A DNA stretch of 64,000 nucleotides from Streptomyces sp. C10-9-1 (GTDB lineage Bacteria; Actinomycetota; Actinomycetes; Streptomycetales; Streptomycetaceae): positions 124,001 through 188,000 of the forward strand of contig NZ_JANHKP010000009.1 of the NCBI RefSeq assembly GCF_024497955.1, in the 5' to 3' direction. A model generated the notes under the pieces. The model saw only the letters and a program-made list of their open reading frames with translations, was not told the DNA's origin and made no database searches. Of this stretch, positions 24,631 through 34,445 are shown one piece after another. How positions within the stretch are numbered: the first letter of the stretch is position 1; the number at the start of each line of letters is the position of its first letter. Made by a program: the position numbers and the translations under genes.

Positions 24631-25482
24631 ATGCACCACCACCGGGCACACGAGGACCGGGCAGAAGGTCCCTGGCGGCGCCGGTTCGCCGAGGAGGCCA
24701 GGGCGGACCGGCCCGACCTGGCGCTGCTGTGCCTGCTCATCGGCACGGAGGCCGACGAGGAGTTCGGCGAGGAGGGCATCGACGCGGCCCAGATCGAACT
24801 CGACCGGCTGTCCGGGGCGCTGCCCTACGGGGTGCGCGGGCCGGACGCCCAGGCACGGGCCCTGAGCGGGTTGCTGGGCGGCCGGGAGGGCTTCCACGGG
24901 GCTCCGGCCGACTACCGGCGGCTGGAGTCCTCGCTGCTCCACGAGGTGCTGCGGCGGCGACGGGGCCTGCCGATCCTGCTGTCGGTGGTGTGGACCGAGG
25001 TGGCCCGCCGGGCGGGGTGGCACGTGTACGGCGTCGCGCTGCCGGGCCACTTCGTGGTGGGCTTCGGGGACGCGGACGGGCAGGTGCTCGCCGACCCGTT
25101 CGCGGCCGGCCGGACGCTCTCGGCCGAGGACGCCGGGCTGCTGGTGGCGGGCGGCACCGGCACGGCGCTCACCCCGGACATGCTGGAACCCGCCGATCCG
25201 CGGGCGGTCGTCACCCGGATCCTGAACAACGTCCGCGCCTGGGCCTCGGCGCGCCCCGAGCGGTCGGACGTGGCGCTCTGGGCGCTGGACCTGCTGCTCC
25301 TGCTGCCCTCGCACCCCGCCCGACTGCGCTACGAGCGGGCGCGGCTGCTGGTGCAGCGGGGCTCGTTCACCGAGGGCGCCGCGGAGATGGAGGCGTACGC
25401 GGACGTGGTGGCCGCGGTGGAGCCGGCCGCTGCCGAGTCCCTGAGGAGCCAGGCGCGCGGTGCGCGGGCGCGGCTGAACTGA
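24631..25482 (+). CDS. SirB1/transglutaminase-like family protein
   Basis: 283 residues, soluble. Residues about 95-190 carry the SirB1-type core (SLLHEVLRRRRGLPILLSVVWTEVARRAGWHVYGVALPGHFVVGF), where His and Asp remain but the transglutaminase Cys is not evident, as in many SirB1 members. Residues about 200-283 look like TPR-type helices (NNVRAWASARPERSDVALWALDLLLLLPSHPARLRYERARLLVQRG). The ATG at 24631 has TACGAC 6 nt upstream and no RBS. Enzymatic activity is doubtful; a scaffolding role is possible. Its end faces a strong terminator. Confidence 0.82.
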   Translation: MHHHRAHEDRAEGPWRRRFAEEARADRPDLALLCLLIGTEADEEFGEEGIDAAQIELDRLSGALPYGVRGPDAQARALSGLLGGREGFHGAPADYRRLESSLLHEVLRRRRGLPILLSVVWTEVARRAGWHVYGVALPGHFVVGFGDADGQVLADPFAAGRTLSAEDAGLLVAGGTGTALTPDMLEPADPRAVVTRILNNVRAWASARPERSDVALWALDLLLLLPSHPARLRYERARLLVQRGSFTEGAAEMEAYADVVAAVEPAAAESLRSQARGARARLN

Positions 25483-25524
25483 CCGCCCGGAAGCGGCCCG
25501 GGTCCGGGCGGAGCCGGGAGCACC

Positions 25525-25568
25525 GCAGGCCCGGGCGGACCGCTCGCGCGGAATCCGCCCGGGCCTGC
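25525..25568. terminator. Bidirectional terminator hairpin
   Basis: Perfect 15-bp stem (25525-25539 with 25554-25568) around a 14-nt loop, between the convergent genes ending at 25482 and 25592. Confidence 0.8.
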
Positions 25569-25591
25569 CGCCCGGCGTGCGGCGGGGCCGG

Positions 25592-27643
25592 TCAGCTGGG
25601 GTCGAGGTCGATGACGGCGGTCCGCTCGGCGGGCGTCGTCCCCCGCAGTGCGGGACCCATGGCCTGGGCCACGTCGTCGGCGGAGACCTCGTACTCCCGG
25701 CCGTCCCCCTTGGTGATCATGATGCCGTCGAAGACGCCCTCCAGGAGCTCCTCGATGGCGGCCTTGTCGTAGTGCTCGACCAGCTTCCCGTCGACGGCCT
25801 TCATCGACAGGATCCTCGGCAGGGACCTGGCCGGACCGAACTGGATCTGCTTGCCCCCGGCCTGGATGGTGATCAGGCCGGACATCGCGGGCTCGGCGAA
25901 CTCCTTCATCGCCCGGTCGATCTCGGCCTGGGTGACGGCCGGCTCCCGCGTGGTGAGCGGCAGCGTCACCACGTTGGGGCTGCCCGTCTCGACCTGCGCG
26001 CGGTACGCGTCCTTGACGGTGACCAGCGACCGGGCGACGTCCACGGTCTCGCCGGGCTTGCCCGGTACGGCCACGGCGCGTCCCGTCTCGAAGCGGATCG
26101 TCCCTTCTGAGGCGGAGTCGGCGGAGCCGGCCAGGTCGGCGAGGGCCACGCTCAGCTTCTCCTCGTCGACGAGGATCACCGGCTGCGCGACCCGCTCGCC
26201 CCCGAAGAGGGAGCCGATCACGGAGACCGGGTTGTAGTCGCTGCCGGCCGCCGCCCGGACCGTGGCCTGGCTGTCCAGCGACAGACCGGCCTTGTCCGGC
26301 ACCAGCTCGCTCTTCTGGTCCCCGACGGCGAGCTGCATCGGGGCGGTCGCCCGTTCCCCGAGCGCCGCGTCGAGCTTGCCGACCGCCTCCTCGCGGGTAC
26401 CGCCGCCGATGTCCACCCCGAGCACCGTGGTGCTCTTCGGCACGTCCGAGTGGTTGAGCAGCAGCCCGGCGCCGTAGGCGACGGCGAGCAGGCCGAACAC
26501 GCCCGCTCCGGCGAGCACCAGCTTGGAGCGTCCCTTCTTCCCGGCCGGTGCGGGCGCCGGACGGCTCTCGGGCTCCGGCGCGGGCGCGGGCGCCGCGGGG
26601 CCCGGGCGTCCTGCGGCGGGTCCCGCGGGGAACCCGGCGCCCGGGCCCTGGGGGAACCCGCTGCCGGGCGCGGTGCCGCGCGGGCCCGCATCCCGGCCCG
26701 CGGGCGGGAAGGGAGCCCTCCGGTCGCCGGGGACGACCGGGATGCCGCTGCTCAGCGTGTCGCCCGAGACCTGGCCGCCGGGCGGCTCGGGCGCGGGGCG
26801 CTGCGGGGTGAGCACCGCGGTGTCGTCGGAGATGCCCGGCGGCTCCGCCGGACCGCCGGGGGCCCGGCCGAGGTCGCCGGGGGCGAACTGCAGCTCGCCG
26901 GTGGCCGGACCCGAGGTGGGGCCGGCGGGGCCCGTCGCCCCGGCGAAGGGGTCCCCCGGGGGCGGGGTGGGCGCGGGGCCGACGACGGGGCCGTCCTGGG
27001 CCAGCAGCGGGTTGGGACCGGTGCCGCGCAGGGCGCCGCCCGTGCCCGCTCCGCTACCGCTGAGCGGGCGGGTGGGCAGGCCCGGGGGCCCGGGGGTCCC
27101 GGCTCCCTCGGCGAGGTCGGCGAGGGAGGAGCGCGGGGCGGCCTCCGGACCGGTCTCCTGGGCGGAGGGGGTCCCGGGCGCGGAACCGCTCCCGGGGGGC
27201 TGCGCGGGCACGGCGGGCTTGCGGGGCGCGAACCAGTCGCTGGTCGCCGCCTTCTCCTCGGCCGGGGGTGCCGCCGCGGGCTGCGGCGCCTCCTGGTCGG
27301 CGGGGGGCCGCGGCGTGCTGCCGGTGCGCTCGGCGGCGCCGTCGCCTCCCGCGCCCCCGTCCGCGTCCGCGCGGCCCGCCCCGTCGGTGTCGCTCATCGG
27401 CGTGCGCATCACGACGGGCGGGATCGGCCGGGACCCCGGGATGTTGATCCGGATCCGGGTCGTCAGGGTCGTCTCGGTCTTCGGCTCGTCCGGCCGGCGC
27501 TCCGGGGTCCGGGCGTCGTCCGGCTCGTCCTGCGGATGCAGCGACGGATACTGGCGGGAACCGTACGGCGGGGTTCCCGAGGGGTACGCGGCTCCACCGC
27601 CCCCCTGGGGGCCGGAGGACGAACTGTCAGTTTCACGACTCAA
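25592..27643 (-). CDS. Membrane protein with long disordered N-terminus and PG-binding-type (YoaR-like) repeats
   Basis: 683 residues. Residues about 1-365 are disordered and rich in Pro, Gly and Ala, with several charged runs. One membrane helix follows at about 372-392 (LVLAGAGVFGLLAVAYGAGLLL) after GKKGRSK, so the N-terminus is cytoplasmic. The outer part has two PG_binding_4-like modules (TTVLGVDIGGGTREEAVGKLDAAL ... and REPAVTQAEIDRAMKEFAEPAMSGLITIQAGG ...), as in VanW/YoaR proteins, but no VanW or transpeptidase domain. TTG at 27643 is the chosen start: GGGAGAA lies 7-8 nt upstream and the product begins MSRETDSSSSGPQG, a familiar Streptomyces N-terminus. Role in the wall is inference. 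Confidence 0.8.
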   Translation of the reverse strand: MSRETDSSSSGPQGGGGAAYPSGTPPYGSRQYPSLHPQDEPDDARTPERRPDEPKTETTLTTRIRINIPGSRPIPPVVMRTPMSDTDGAGRADADGGAGGDGAAERTGSTPRPPADQEAPQPAAAPPAEEKAATSDWFAPRKPAVPAQPPGSGSAPGTPSAQETGPEAAPRSSLADLAEGAGTPGPPGLPTRPLSGSGAGTGGALRGTGPNPLLAQDGPVVGPAPTPPPGDPFAGATGPAGPTSGPATGELQFAPGDLGRAPGGPAEPPGISDDTAVLTPQRPAPEPPGGQVSGDTLSSGIPVVPGDRRAPFPPAGRDAGPRGTAPGSGFPQGPGAGFPAGPAAGRPGPAAPAPAPEPESRPAPAPAGKKGRSKLVLAGAGVFGLLAVAYGAGLLLNHSDVPKSTTVLGVDIGGGTREEAVGKLDAALGERATAPMQLAVGDQKSELVPDKAGLSLDSQATVRAAAGSDYNPVSVIGSLFGGERVAQPVILVDEEKLSVALADLAGSADSASEGTIRFETGRAVAVPGKPGETVDVARSLVTVKDAYRAQVETGSPNVVTLPLTTREPAVTQAEIDRAMKEFAEPAMSGLITIQAGGKQIQFGPARSLPRILSMKAVDGKLVEHYDKAAIEELLEGVFDGIMITKGDGREYEVSADDVAQAMGPALRGTTPAERTAVIDLDPS

Positions 27644-28018
27644 AGCAGGTTCTCCCGGTTGGCTCCGCCGCCCGTTCTTACTGGAACGCTGCTGCTGCGG
27701 GCGGCTCGGCGGCGCGCACCACCATACTGTTTGGCGCCGACGGACACCCCGGGGCCGCGTCAAGCGGCACCCGTCCGTGCCCGGCGGACCGTGTGCGCAC
27801 GGCCGGTTCACGGGCTCCCCCGCCCGTTGACCGCCTCACCCTAGGCGCTGCGTGCACGCGGGGTGCAGCGGGGGTGCGGCGGCGGTGTGCGGAAGCCGTG
27901 GACATCGCCGGCCGGGCCGCGGACGCCCCACCGGCGGGGCCGGGCACCGCACTTGCCCGCCCGCGCGCCGCTCGGCGCACCGCGGGCGGGCTCGCGGGCG
28001 CCTGCCGCCCGGCGGCCC
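27644..28018. other. 375-bp intergenic region
   Basis: No gene seen. It contains the upstream region of the PG-binding protein (near 27644-27740, with a slightly AT-richer ACCATACTGTTTGG) and, at 27955-27991, the terminator of the mshB operon. The part between is plain GC-rich sequence. Confidence 0.6.
27955..27991 (-). terminator. Terminator of mshB operon
   Basis: Perfect 11-bp stem (27955-27965 with 27981-27991); the 15-nt loop can fold further. Located 28 bp after the stop of the last gene of the operon. Confidence 0.65.
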
Positions 28019-28420
28019 CTACCGGCCCGTACCGCCGCCCCGCCCGCCGGACCGCCACAGAGTGGCGCAGATCACAGCGGCGGCCATCCCGCCCAGCATG
28101 AAGGCGATCGGTCCGAGGCCGGAGGCGAACAGGGCGTCCCCCTCGGGCCGTCCGGTGCTCAGCAGGACGATCGCGAGCAGCCAGCCGACCGCCGGCCAGA
28201 CCACACCCAGTTGCGTACCGGTGGCCTCGCGGGCGCCTGCGAAGAGGGCCGTCGTGCCCAGCAGGGCGAGGGCCAAGCCGCCCGGGAACCAGGCGGCTTG
28301 GAGCAGCGAGCCGGCCAGGCCGACGACCGCCCCGAGGAGGAGCAGTCCGGCGTAGGCGGCGACACGCCGCGGGCTCGGCGGGCCGCCGGGGAAGACGCCC
28401 GGGAGGTGCTGCCCGCTCAT
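28019..28420 (-). CDS. DUF6113-like small integral membrane protein
   Basis: 133 residues with four predicted membrane helices (about 19-38, 45-63, 70-88 and 103-122) and short polar ends; no catalytic motif. Its ATG overlaps the mshB stop codon by ATGA (28417-28420), so translation is coupled to mshB. The mycobacterial gene after mshB (Rv1171) also encodes a small membrane protein, which suggests a conserved but undefined link to mycothiol synthesis or transport. Ends with TAG at 28019. Confidence 0.78.
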   Translation of the reverse strand: MSGQHLPGVFPGGPPSPRRVAAYAGLLLLGAVVGLAGSLLQAAWFPGGLALALLGTTALFAGAREATGTQLGVVWPAVGWLLAIVLLSTGRPEGDALFASGLGPIAFMLGGMAAAVICATLWRSGGRGGGTGR

Positions 28421-29385
28421 GCCGTGCCTCCGGCGGCGCCACGGGCGGCGCCGTGGACGGCCTCCCCGGCCGGACGGGGCACGGTGCCGCCGTCCGGGAG
28501 GGGGATCCCCGCGAAGAGGTCGCGCTCGCGGCCGCCGTGCCCCTCGCCGGGGGTTCCGACGGCCAACTCGTAGTACTCGGTGGTGAACAGCGGCTGCCCC
28601 AGGTCGTTGGAGAGCGCGAAGAAGCGCCCTTCCACGGCGATCTGGGTGGCGTGCGCCCTCATCGCGGCGGCCTTGCGGTCGGCGTACGCCGAACCGTCGA
28701 TCTCGGTGGTGACGCGTGCGTCGTCGACCACTCCGGGGACGTCGTCCGGGGAGCCGACGGCGGGGAACGGCCGCGAGGTGGCGGCCCGGAGCCGGTCGAA
28801 GCCCTCCTCGGCCACCGACCGCGGCACCCGGTTCCAGTAGATCTTGGCGATGGTGTGCGGTTCGCCCAGGTCCCGCCGGTACGCGCGCTCGCCGGCCAGG
28901 TCCGCGGCCCGCATCGCGACCCGGTGCGCCTGGATGTGGTCGGGGTGCCCGTAGCCCCCGTCCGGGTCGTAGGTGACCAGCACCTGCGGCCGGACCGAGC
29001 GGATCACCTCCACCAGGTGGGCCGCGGCCTCGTCGACGTCGGTGTTCCAGAAGGCGCCCTCGCGGTGGTTCTGCTCGACGCCCATCATCCCGGAGTCGCG
29101 GTACCGGCCCCGGCCGCCGAGGAAGCGGTGGTCGCCGACGCCCAGCTCCTTCATGGCGGCGGCCAGTTCGCCCACCCGGTGGGGACCGAGGCGGTCCTCG
29201 CGGTCGGGGGCGAGGTGGGCGAGCCCGGGCGGGATGACCTCGCCCTCCTCGCCGAGCGTGCAGGTCACCAGCGTGACATGGGCACCGGCTGCCGCGTACA
29301 GCGCCATCGTGGCGCCGTTGTTGATCGACTCGTCGTCGGGGTGGGCGTGCACCAGCAGCAGACGGCGGACGGGGAGATCCTTCAT
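28417..29385 (-). CDS. mshB: N-acetyl-1-D-myo-inositol-2-amino-2-deoxy-alpha-D-glucopyranoside deacetylase (mycothiol synthesis)
   Basis: 322 residues, LmbE/PIG-L zinc deacetylase. VHAHPDDE supplies the zinc ligands His and Asp and the catalytic Asp, and [11 protein letters not shown] the third ligand. [15 protein letters not shown] is typical of MshB rather than Mca. It deacetylates GlcNAc-inositol to GlcN-inositol, the second step of mycothiol synthesis in the cytoplasm. The ATG at 29385 ([19 protein letters not shown]) has TACGCT 7 nt upstream and no RBS; the more upstream GTG would add nine unlikely residues. Followed by a coupled membrane-protein gene. Confidence 0.94.
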   Translation of the reverse strand: MKDLPVRRLLLVHAHPDDESINNGATMALYAAAGAHVTLVTCTLGEEGEVIPPGLAHLAPDREDRLGPHRVGELAAAMKELGVGDHRFLGGRGRYRDSGMMGVEQNHREGAFWNTDVDEAAAHLVEVIRSVRPQVLVTYDPDGGYGHPDHIQAHRVAMRAADLAGERAYRRDLGEPHTIAKIYWNRVPRSVAEEGFDRLRAATSRPFPAVGSPDDVPGVVDDARVTTEIDGSAYADRKAAAMRAHATQIAVEGRFFALSNDLGQPLFTTEYYELAVGTPGEGHGGRERDLFAGIPLPDGGTVPRPAGEAVHGAARGAAGGTA

Positions 29386-29392
29386 ACGGCAC

Positions 29393-29398
29393 AGCGTA
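29393..29398 (-). promoter_or_regulatory. Candidate -10 box (TACGCT), leaderless layout, mshB
   Basis: Minus-strand TACGCT with 7 nt to the mshB ATG; the same hexamer precedes the Nudix gene at 55848. Confidence 0.5.
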
Positions 29399-29561
29399 GA
29401 GCGCCGGGGCACACGACGGAGCCCGGAGCGCCGAGGACCCTCCGGCGGGTCGGGGGCGGCCGCGGCGCCCCGTCCGCACGGCCGCGGACGCGTACGGGCC
29501 CGCCCCGGCCGGTGCGGTCAGCGGTCCGCGGTCCGCCCCCCGGCGAACCGCGGGCCGGTCC

Positions 29562-29756
29562 TCAGAACTTGAGTCCTCCGATCATCCCGGCCACGTTCGA
29601 GGTCAGCTCGTTGAGCGTCGGGGCGATCGAGGAGCTGGCGAGGTAGAACCCGAGCAACACGCAGACCGCCGCATGCCCGCCCTTCAACCCGGACTTCCGG
29701 ATCAGCAGGAAGACGACGATCGCCAGCAGCACCACCGCCGAAATCGAGAGTGCCAC
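29562..29756 (-). CDS. Small hydrophobic membrane protein (64 aa)
   Basis: 64 residues with two membrane helices (about 2-19, ALSISAVVLLAIVVFLLI; about 27-47, HAAVCVLLGFYLASSSIAP) joined by a basic turn (RKSGLKGG). Short periplasmic-type tail ending GMIGGLKF. A textbook RBS (GGAGGTGA) sits 6-7 nt before the GTG at 29756, which is strong support for this short gene. Homologous small proteins are common in Streptomyces, some annotated as DUF2304-like or secreted; function unknown. Divergent from the S9 peptidase. Confidence 0.82.
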   Translation of the reverse strand: MALSISAVVLLAIVVFLLIRKSGLKGGHAAVCVLLGFYLASSSIAPTLNELTSNVAGMIGGLKF

Positions 29757-29911
29757 GGCGGTTCACCTCCACAGAATGTCGGTAGGGACGGTCCAGTTGC
29801 CTGTGCCGGAGGGTTCATACCCACCTTGCGCTACGGATCATAACTATCCGTGCCTCCGCATCGATCGGTGCACGGCAGCACACGGGGGCGCACGGGCCCG
29901 GCCCGGTGCCA

Positions 29912-29917
29912 TAGGTT
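29912..29917 (+). promoter_or_regulatory. Candidate -10 box (TAGGTT), leaderless layout
   Basis: TAGGTT lies 6 nt before the ATG at 29924 with no RBS between. Confidence 0.4.
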
Positions 29918-29923
29918 CGCCGC

Positions 29924-32071
29924 ATGACAGCGACGCAGCAGCTCTCCTTCCCGCGTCAGTCGGCGCGGACGCAGCGGTTCTCCCTGGGAGCCCCCCGTGC
30001 CTTCACCGTCTCGCCGGACGGCTCCCGGGTGGTGTTCCTGAGATCGGCGTCGGGGACGGACCGGACCGGTCTGCTCCATGTCCTGGATCTGGACGGGCCG
30101 GTGCCGCGGGAGCGGGTCGCGGCCGACCCCCGGGAGCTGCTCGGCGGGGCGGACGAGGACCTGCCGGCGCAGGAGCGGGCGCGCCGGGAGCGCAGCCGGG
30201 AGGCGGGCGCGGGCGTGGTCGGCTACGCGGTGGACGGCGCCGCCGAGTTGGCGGCCTTCGCCCTGTCGGGGCGCCTGTTCACGGCGGAGCTCCGCGCGGG
30301 CACGGCGCGCGAACTGCCCTGCCGGGCGCCCGTGGTGGACCCCAGGCCCTCCCCCGACGGGAGGCGGGTCGCCTACGCCTCGGGGGGCGCCCTGCGGGTG
30401 GTGGGCGCCGAGGGAGAGGGCGACCGCGCGCTCGTGGAGCCCGAGGAGGAGGGCGTCGCCTGGGGGGTCGCCGAGTTCGTCGCGGCCGAGGAGATGGGGC
30501 GCTCACGCGGGTTCTGGTGGTCCCCGGACTCGGACCGCCTGCTGGTCGCGCGGGTGGACGACCGGCGGGTCCGGCGCTGGTGGATCGGCGACCCGGCGCA
30601 CCCGGACCGCGAGCCGGTGCCGGTGGCCTACCCGGCCGCCGGCACCCCGAACGCCGACGTCCGGCTGTTCTCGCTCACCCTCGGCGGGGAGCGCACCGAG
30701 GTGCTCTGGGACCGGGCCCGCTACCCCTACCTGGCCCGGGTCCACTGGTCGCAGGCCGGACCGCCGCTGCTCCTGGTGCAGTCGCGGGACCAGCGCAGCC
30801 AGCTGTACCTGGCCGCCGACCCGGAGACGGGCGCCACGAGGTGCGTCCACGCGGACGAGGACGAGGCCTGGCTGGAACTGCTGCCCGGCGTCCCGGCCTG
30901 GGCCCCCGGCGCGGCGGGTGCCGGCGGGGGCCGCCTGGTGCGCGTCGCGGACGAGGGCGGGGCGCGGGTGCTGGCCGTCGGCGACCGGGTGCTGACGGGG
31001 GCGCGGCTGCACGTCCGCGCCGTCCTCGACATCGGGGAGGACGACGTGCTGGTGTCCGCCTCGGCGGGCGAGGAGGCCGCGGAGGCGGAGACGGGCGAGG
31101 TCCACGTGTACCGGGTCGGTGCGCGCGGGGTGGAGCGCGTCTCGGGCGGGGCCGGGGTGCACCGGGCGGTCCGCTCGGGCGGGGTGACGGTGCTGGCCTC
31201 CTCCTCGGCCCGCTCGCCGGGCACCGCGGTGCGGGTGCTGCGGGACGGCGAGCCGGTGGCGGAGGTGGCCTCGTACGCGGACACTCCCGTGCTGGCGGCC
31301 CGGCCCCGGCTGGTCGAGGCGGGCCCGCGCCGCATCCCCTGCGCGGTGCTGCTGCCGTCCGGGTACGACGCGGGGCAGGGGCCGCTGCCGGTGCTGATGG
31401 ACCCCTACGGCGGGCCCCACGGCCAGCGGGTGCTGGCCGCCCACGACGCCCATCTGACCTCGCAGTGGTTCGCCGACCAGGGCTTCGCCGTGGTGGTCGC
31501 CGACGGGCGGGGCACACCGGGGCGTTCACCGGCGTGGGAGAAGGCCGTCCGTGGCGACTTCGGGCTCGCGCTGGAGGACCAGGTCGAGGCGCTCCGGGCG
31601 CTGTCCGGGGAGTTCCCGCTGGACCTGGGGCGGGTGGCGGTCCGGGGCTGGTCGTTCGGCGGCTATCTGGCCGGCATGGCGGTGCTGCGGCGCCCGGACG
31701 TGTTCCACGCGGCGGTGGTCGGGGCGCCGGTGACGGACCTCCGGCTGTACGACACCCACTACACCGAGCGCTACCTGGGCGACCCGGCGGCGGAACCGGC
31801 CGTCTACGCCGCGAACTCCCTGGTCGGTGACGAGGGCCTGACGGTGTCCGGGACCCCGCACCGGCCGATGCTGATCGTGCACGGGCTGGCCGACGACAAC
31901 GTGGTGGTGGCCCACGCCCTGCGGCTGTCCTCGGCGCTGCTCTCGGCGGGACGTCCGCACGAGGTGCTGCCGCTGAGCGGGGTGACCCACATGACGCCGC
32001 AGGAGCAGATCGCGGAGAACCTGCTGCTGCTGCAGGTGGACTTCCTGCGCCGGTCCCTGGGGCTGGTCTGA
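29924..32071 (+). CDS. S9B dipeptidyl-peptidase IV-like prolyl oligopeptidase
   Basis: 715 residues without signal peptide, so probably cytoplasmic. Residues about 30-460 form the DPP-IV N-terminal beta-propeller (SPDGSRVVFLRSA, SPDGRRVAYASGG, WWSPDSDRLLVARVD). Residues about 470-715 are the alpha/beta-hydrolase with Ser in GWSFGG (about residue 577), Asp in GLADDNVV and His in GVTHM. A Glu pair in AAEEMGRSRG matches the DPP-IV Glu-Glu motif that binds the substrate N-terminus. It removes N-terminal dipeptides, often X-Pro. Placed next to a peptide-import operon it could process imported peptides (inference). Confidence 0.92.
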   Translation: MTATQQLSFPRQSARTQRFSLGAPRAFTVSPDGSRVVFLRSASGTDRTGLLHVLDLDGPVPRERVAADPRELLGGADEDLPAQERARRERSREAGAGVVGYAVDGAAELAAFALSGRLFTAELRAGTARELPCRAPVVDPRPSPDGRRVAYASGGALRVVGAEGEGDRALVEPEEEGVAWGVAEFVAAEEMGRSRGFWWSPDSDRLLVARVDDRRVRRWWIGDPAHPDREPVPVAYPAAGTPNADVRLFSLTLGGERTEVLWDRARYPYLARVHWSQAGPPLLLVQSRDQRSQLYLAADPETGATRCVHADEDEAWLELLPGVPAWAPGAAGAGGGRLVRVADEGGARVLAVGDRVLTGARLHVRAVLDIGEDDVLVSASAGEEAAEAETGEVHVYRVGARGVERVSGGAGVHRAVRSGGVTVLASSSARSPGTAVRVLRDGEPVAEVASYADTPVLAARPRLVEAGPRRIPCAVLLPSGYDAGQGPLPVLMDPYGGPHGQRVLAAHDAHLTSQWFADQGFAVVVADGRGTPGRSPAWEKAVRGDFGLALEDQVEALRALSGEFPLDLGRVAVRGWSFGGYLAGMAVLRRPDVFHAAVVGAPVTDLRLYDTHYTERYLGDPAAEPAVYAANSLVGDEGLTVSGTPHRPMLIVHGLADDNVVVAHALRLSSALLSAGRPHEVLPLSGVTHMTPQEQIAENLLLLQVDFLRRSLGLV

Positions 32072-32079
32072 GCCCTGCC

Positions 32080-32106
32080 GCCCCGGCCTTCGGGAGCCGC
32101 CGGGGC
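32080..32106. terminator. Weak candidate terminator
   Basis: 8-bp perfect stem (32080-32087 with 32099-32106), 11-nt loop, 9 bp after the peptidase stop. Confidence 0.4.
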
Positions 32107-32287
32107 TCCCTGACGGGGCGGCGGCGCGGCGGGCGGTGCGCGCTGGTTGCGCCGGCCGGGGCGCATGGCGCGTCCCGGCCGGCACGACGGCACCCGCACG
32201 GCCGTACGGGGTCCAGCGTGGCGTGTCCGTATATCGGTGACGGGTCGCCGGGGTTGCCTGCGTGTTAACGCCCCGCCCGGCGCGCCG

Positions 32288-33430
32288 TCAGCCCGGGGCG
32301 GCGCCTCCCCCGCCTCCGGTCCCGCCCTCCGGGCCGTCGCCGGTGCCAGGGTCCTCGGCGGCCTTCCCGCCACGCGCCCCGGCGCCGCCCGTCGGCCCTT
32401 CCTCCCCTCCCGGCACCACGTGCCGCTCCTCGGCGAAGTGGCAGGCCGAGGGGTGCTGCACGGGCCCGGGGACGACGGTGAGGTGCGCGGGGACCGCCAG
32501 CAGCGGCACCTCCTGCGCGCAGCGCTCCTGCGCCTTCCAGCAGCGGGTGCGGAAGCGGCAGCCGGAGGGGATGTCGGTCGGCGAGGGGACGTCGCCGGTG
32601 AGGATGATCCGTTCCCGGTGCTCGCGGGCCTCCGGGTCGGGCACGGGCACCGCGGAGAGCAGCGCCTGGGTGTACGGGTGGGTGGGGTGGTCGTAGATCT
32701 CGGCGTCCTTGCCGATCTCCACCACCCGTCCGAGGTACATCACGCCCACCCGGTCGGAGATGTGGCGGACGATCGACAGGTCGTGCGCGATGAAGACGTA
32801 GGAGAGCGAGAACTCGCTCTGGAGGGCGTCCAGCAGGTTCACCACCTGGGCCTGCACGGAGACGTCCAGCGCGGAGACCGGCTCGTCGGCCACGATGATC
32901 TCGGGCTGGAGCGCGAGGCCGCGGGCGATGCCGATGCGCTGGCGCTGGCCGCCGGAGAACTGGTGCGGGTAGCGGTTGACGTACTCCGGGTTGAGGCCGA
33001 CGACGTCCAGCAGTTCCTGCACCCTGGAGCGCCGGGAGCCCTTGGGGGCGGCCTCGGGGTGGATCTCGAAGGGCTCCCCGACGATGTCGCCGACCGTCAT
33101 CCGCGGGTTGAGCGAGGTGTAGGGGTCCTGGAACACCATCTGGATGTTGCGGCGGACGGCCTTGAGCGCCTTGCCGGACAGCCTGGTGATGTCCTCGCCC
33201 TTGTAGCGGATCGCCCCGGCCGTGGGGCGCTCCAGGTGGACGAGCATCCTGGCGAGGGTGGACTTGCCGCAGCCGGACTCGCCGACGATCCCCAGGGTCT
33301 CGCCGGCCGCCAGGTCCAGGTCCACGCCGTCCACGGCCTTGACCGCGCCGATCTGCTTCCTGAACAGGATGCCCTTGGTCAGCGGGTAGTGCTTGACCAG
33401 GTCGCGCACTTCGAGGATCGCTTCAGCCAT
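32288..33430 (-). CDS. Oligopeptide ABC transporter ATP-binding protein (DppF/OppF type), operon B
   Basis: 380 residues. Walker [10 protein letters not shown], signature [19 protein letters not shown], Walker [13 protein letters not shown], switch His in FIAHDLS. The C-terminal oligo/dipeptide domain carries the Cys motif [15 protein letters not shown] 45-residue Gly/Pro-rich tail after it is absent from the paralogue at 39262. Powers peptide import with the OppD-type partner. Its start overlaps the previous gene by 8 bp (33423-33430). Last gene of the downstream five-gene operon. Confidence 0.93.
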   Translation of the reverse strand: MAEAILEVRDLVKHYPLTKGILFRKQIGAVKAVDGVDLDLAAGETLGIVGESGCGKSTLARMLVHLERPTAGAIRYKGEDITRLSGKALKAVRRNIQMVFQDPYTSLNPRMTVGDIVGEPFEIHPEAAPKGSRRSRVQELLDVVGLNPEYVNRYPHQFSGGQRQRIGIARGLALQPEIIVADEPVSALDVSVQAQVVNLLDALQSEFSLSYVFIAHDLSIVRHISDRVGVMYLGRVVEIGKDAEIYDHPTHPYTQALLSAVPVPDPEAREHRERIILTGDVPSPTDIPSGCRFRTRCWKAQERCAQEVPLLAVPAHLTVVPGPVQHPSACHFAEERHVVPGGEEGPTGGAGARGGKAAEDPGTGDGPEGGTGGGGGAAPG

Positions 33431-34433
33431 GCAGGGTCTCCTCCCAGAAGTGGCACGCGCTGCGGCGGTCCTCGTCGACGGTGTAGAGCGGCGGGACGTC
33501 CCGGCGGCAGACCTCCTGGGCCATGGGGCAGCGGGGGTTGAAGGCGCAGCCGGGCGGGATGGCCAGCAGGTTGGGCGGCAGGCCCTTGATCGCGTACAGC
33601 TCCCGGCCCTTCTGGTCCAGGCGCGGGATGGATTCCAGCAGGCCCCGGGTGTACGGGTGGGCGGGTGCCTTGTAGATGTCGTGGACGGGTGCGGTCTCGA
33701 CGATCCGGCCCGCGTACATCACGGCGATCTTGTCGGCCACGTCGGCCACCACGCCGAGGTCGTGGGTGATCAGGATGAGGCCCATGTCGAGTTCCCGCTG
33801 GAGTTCCGCGAGCAGGTCCATGACCTGGGCCTGGACGGTGACGTCGAGTGCCGTGGTGGGCTCGTCGGCGATGATCAGGTCCGGCTCCAGGGAGAGAGCC
33901 ATGGCGATCATGATGCGCTGGCGCATGCCGCCGGAGAACTGGTGGGGGTACTGGCCGACGCGTTCGCGGGCGGCCGGGATGCGGACCCGGTCCATCAGCT
34001 CGACCGCCCTGGCCCGCGCGTCCTTGCGCGACAGGCCCTGGTGGACGGTGAACATCTCGCCGAGCTGGTCGCCGACCGTGAGGACGGGGTTCAGGGAGGA
34101 GAGCGCGTCCTGGAAGATCATGGCCATCTCGGCGCCCCGGATGCGGCGGCGCTCGTCCTCGCCGAGGGTGAGCAGGTCACGGCCCTTGAAGAGGATCTCG
34201 CCGCCCGCGATCCGCCCGGGCGGGGTGTCGAGGATGCCCATGACGGCCTGCGCGGTCACGGACTTCCCGGAGCCCGACTCGCCGAGGACGGCGAGGGTCT
34301 CCCCCGCGGAGACCGTGTAGTCGACGCCGTTCACGGCCTTGGCGACCCCGTCGCGGGTGTGGAACTCCACGTGCAGGTCGCGCACGTCGAGCAGCGGCCC
34401 GGGTGCGGAGGGGCGTTCGGGCGTGGTGGACAT
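33423..34433 (-). CDS. Oligopeptide ABC transporter ATP-binding protein (DppD/OppD type), operon B
   Basis: 336 residues. Walker [13 protein letters not shown], signature [16 protein letters not shown], Walker [13 protein letters not shown], switch LITHDLG. The C-terminal domain has [14 protein letters not shown]; Cys clusters at this place in related peptide importers have been reported to hold a [4Fe-4S] centre, which is untested here. ATG at 34433 is chosen with AGGCGG 8 nt upstream; GTG at 34442 is possible. It is 12 bp after the permease gene, whereas the other junctions of the operon overlap by 8 bp. Confidence 0.93.
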   Translation of the reverse strand: MSTTPERPSAPGPLLDVRDLHVEFHTRDGVAKAVNGVDYTVSAGETLAVLGESGSGKSVTAQAVMGILDTPPGRIAGGEILFKGRDLLTLGEDERRRIRGAEMAMIFQDALSSLNPVLTVGDQLGEMFTVHQGLSRKDARARAVELMDRVRIPAARERVGQYPHQFSGGMRQRIMIAMALSLEPDLIIADEPTTALDVTVQAQVMDLLAELQRELDMGLILITHDLGVVADVADKIAVMYAGRIVETAPVHDIYKAPAHPYTRGLLESIPRLDQKGRELYAIKGLPPNLLAIPPGCAFNPRCPMAQEVCRRDVPPLYTVDEDRRSACHFWEETLHG

Positions 34434-34445
34434 GGCGGGCACCGC

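Noticed and set aside
30000..31830. Long alternative frame within the S9 peptidase gene
   Set aside because: It is a shifted frame of a gene with complete catalytic motifs; its product is Gly/Arg-rich without structure.
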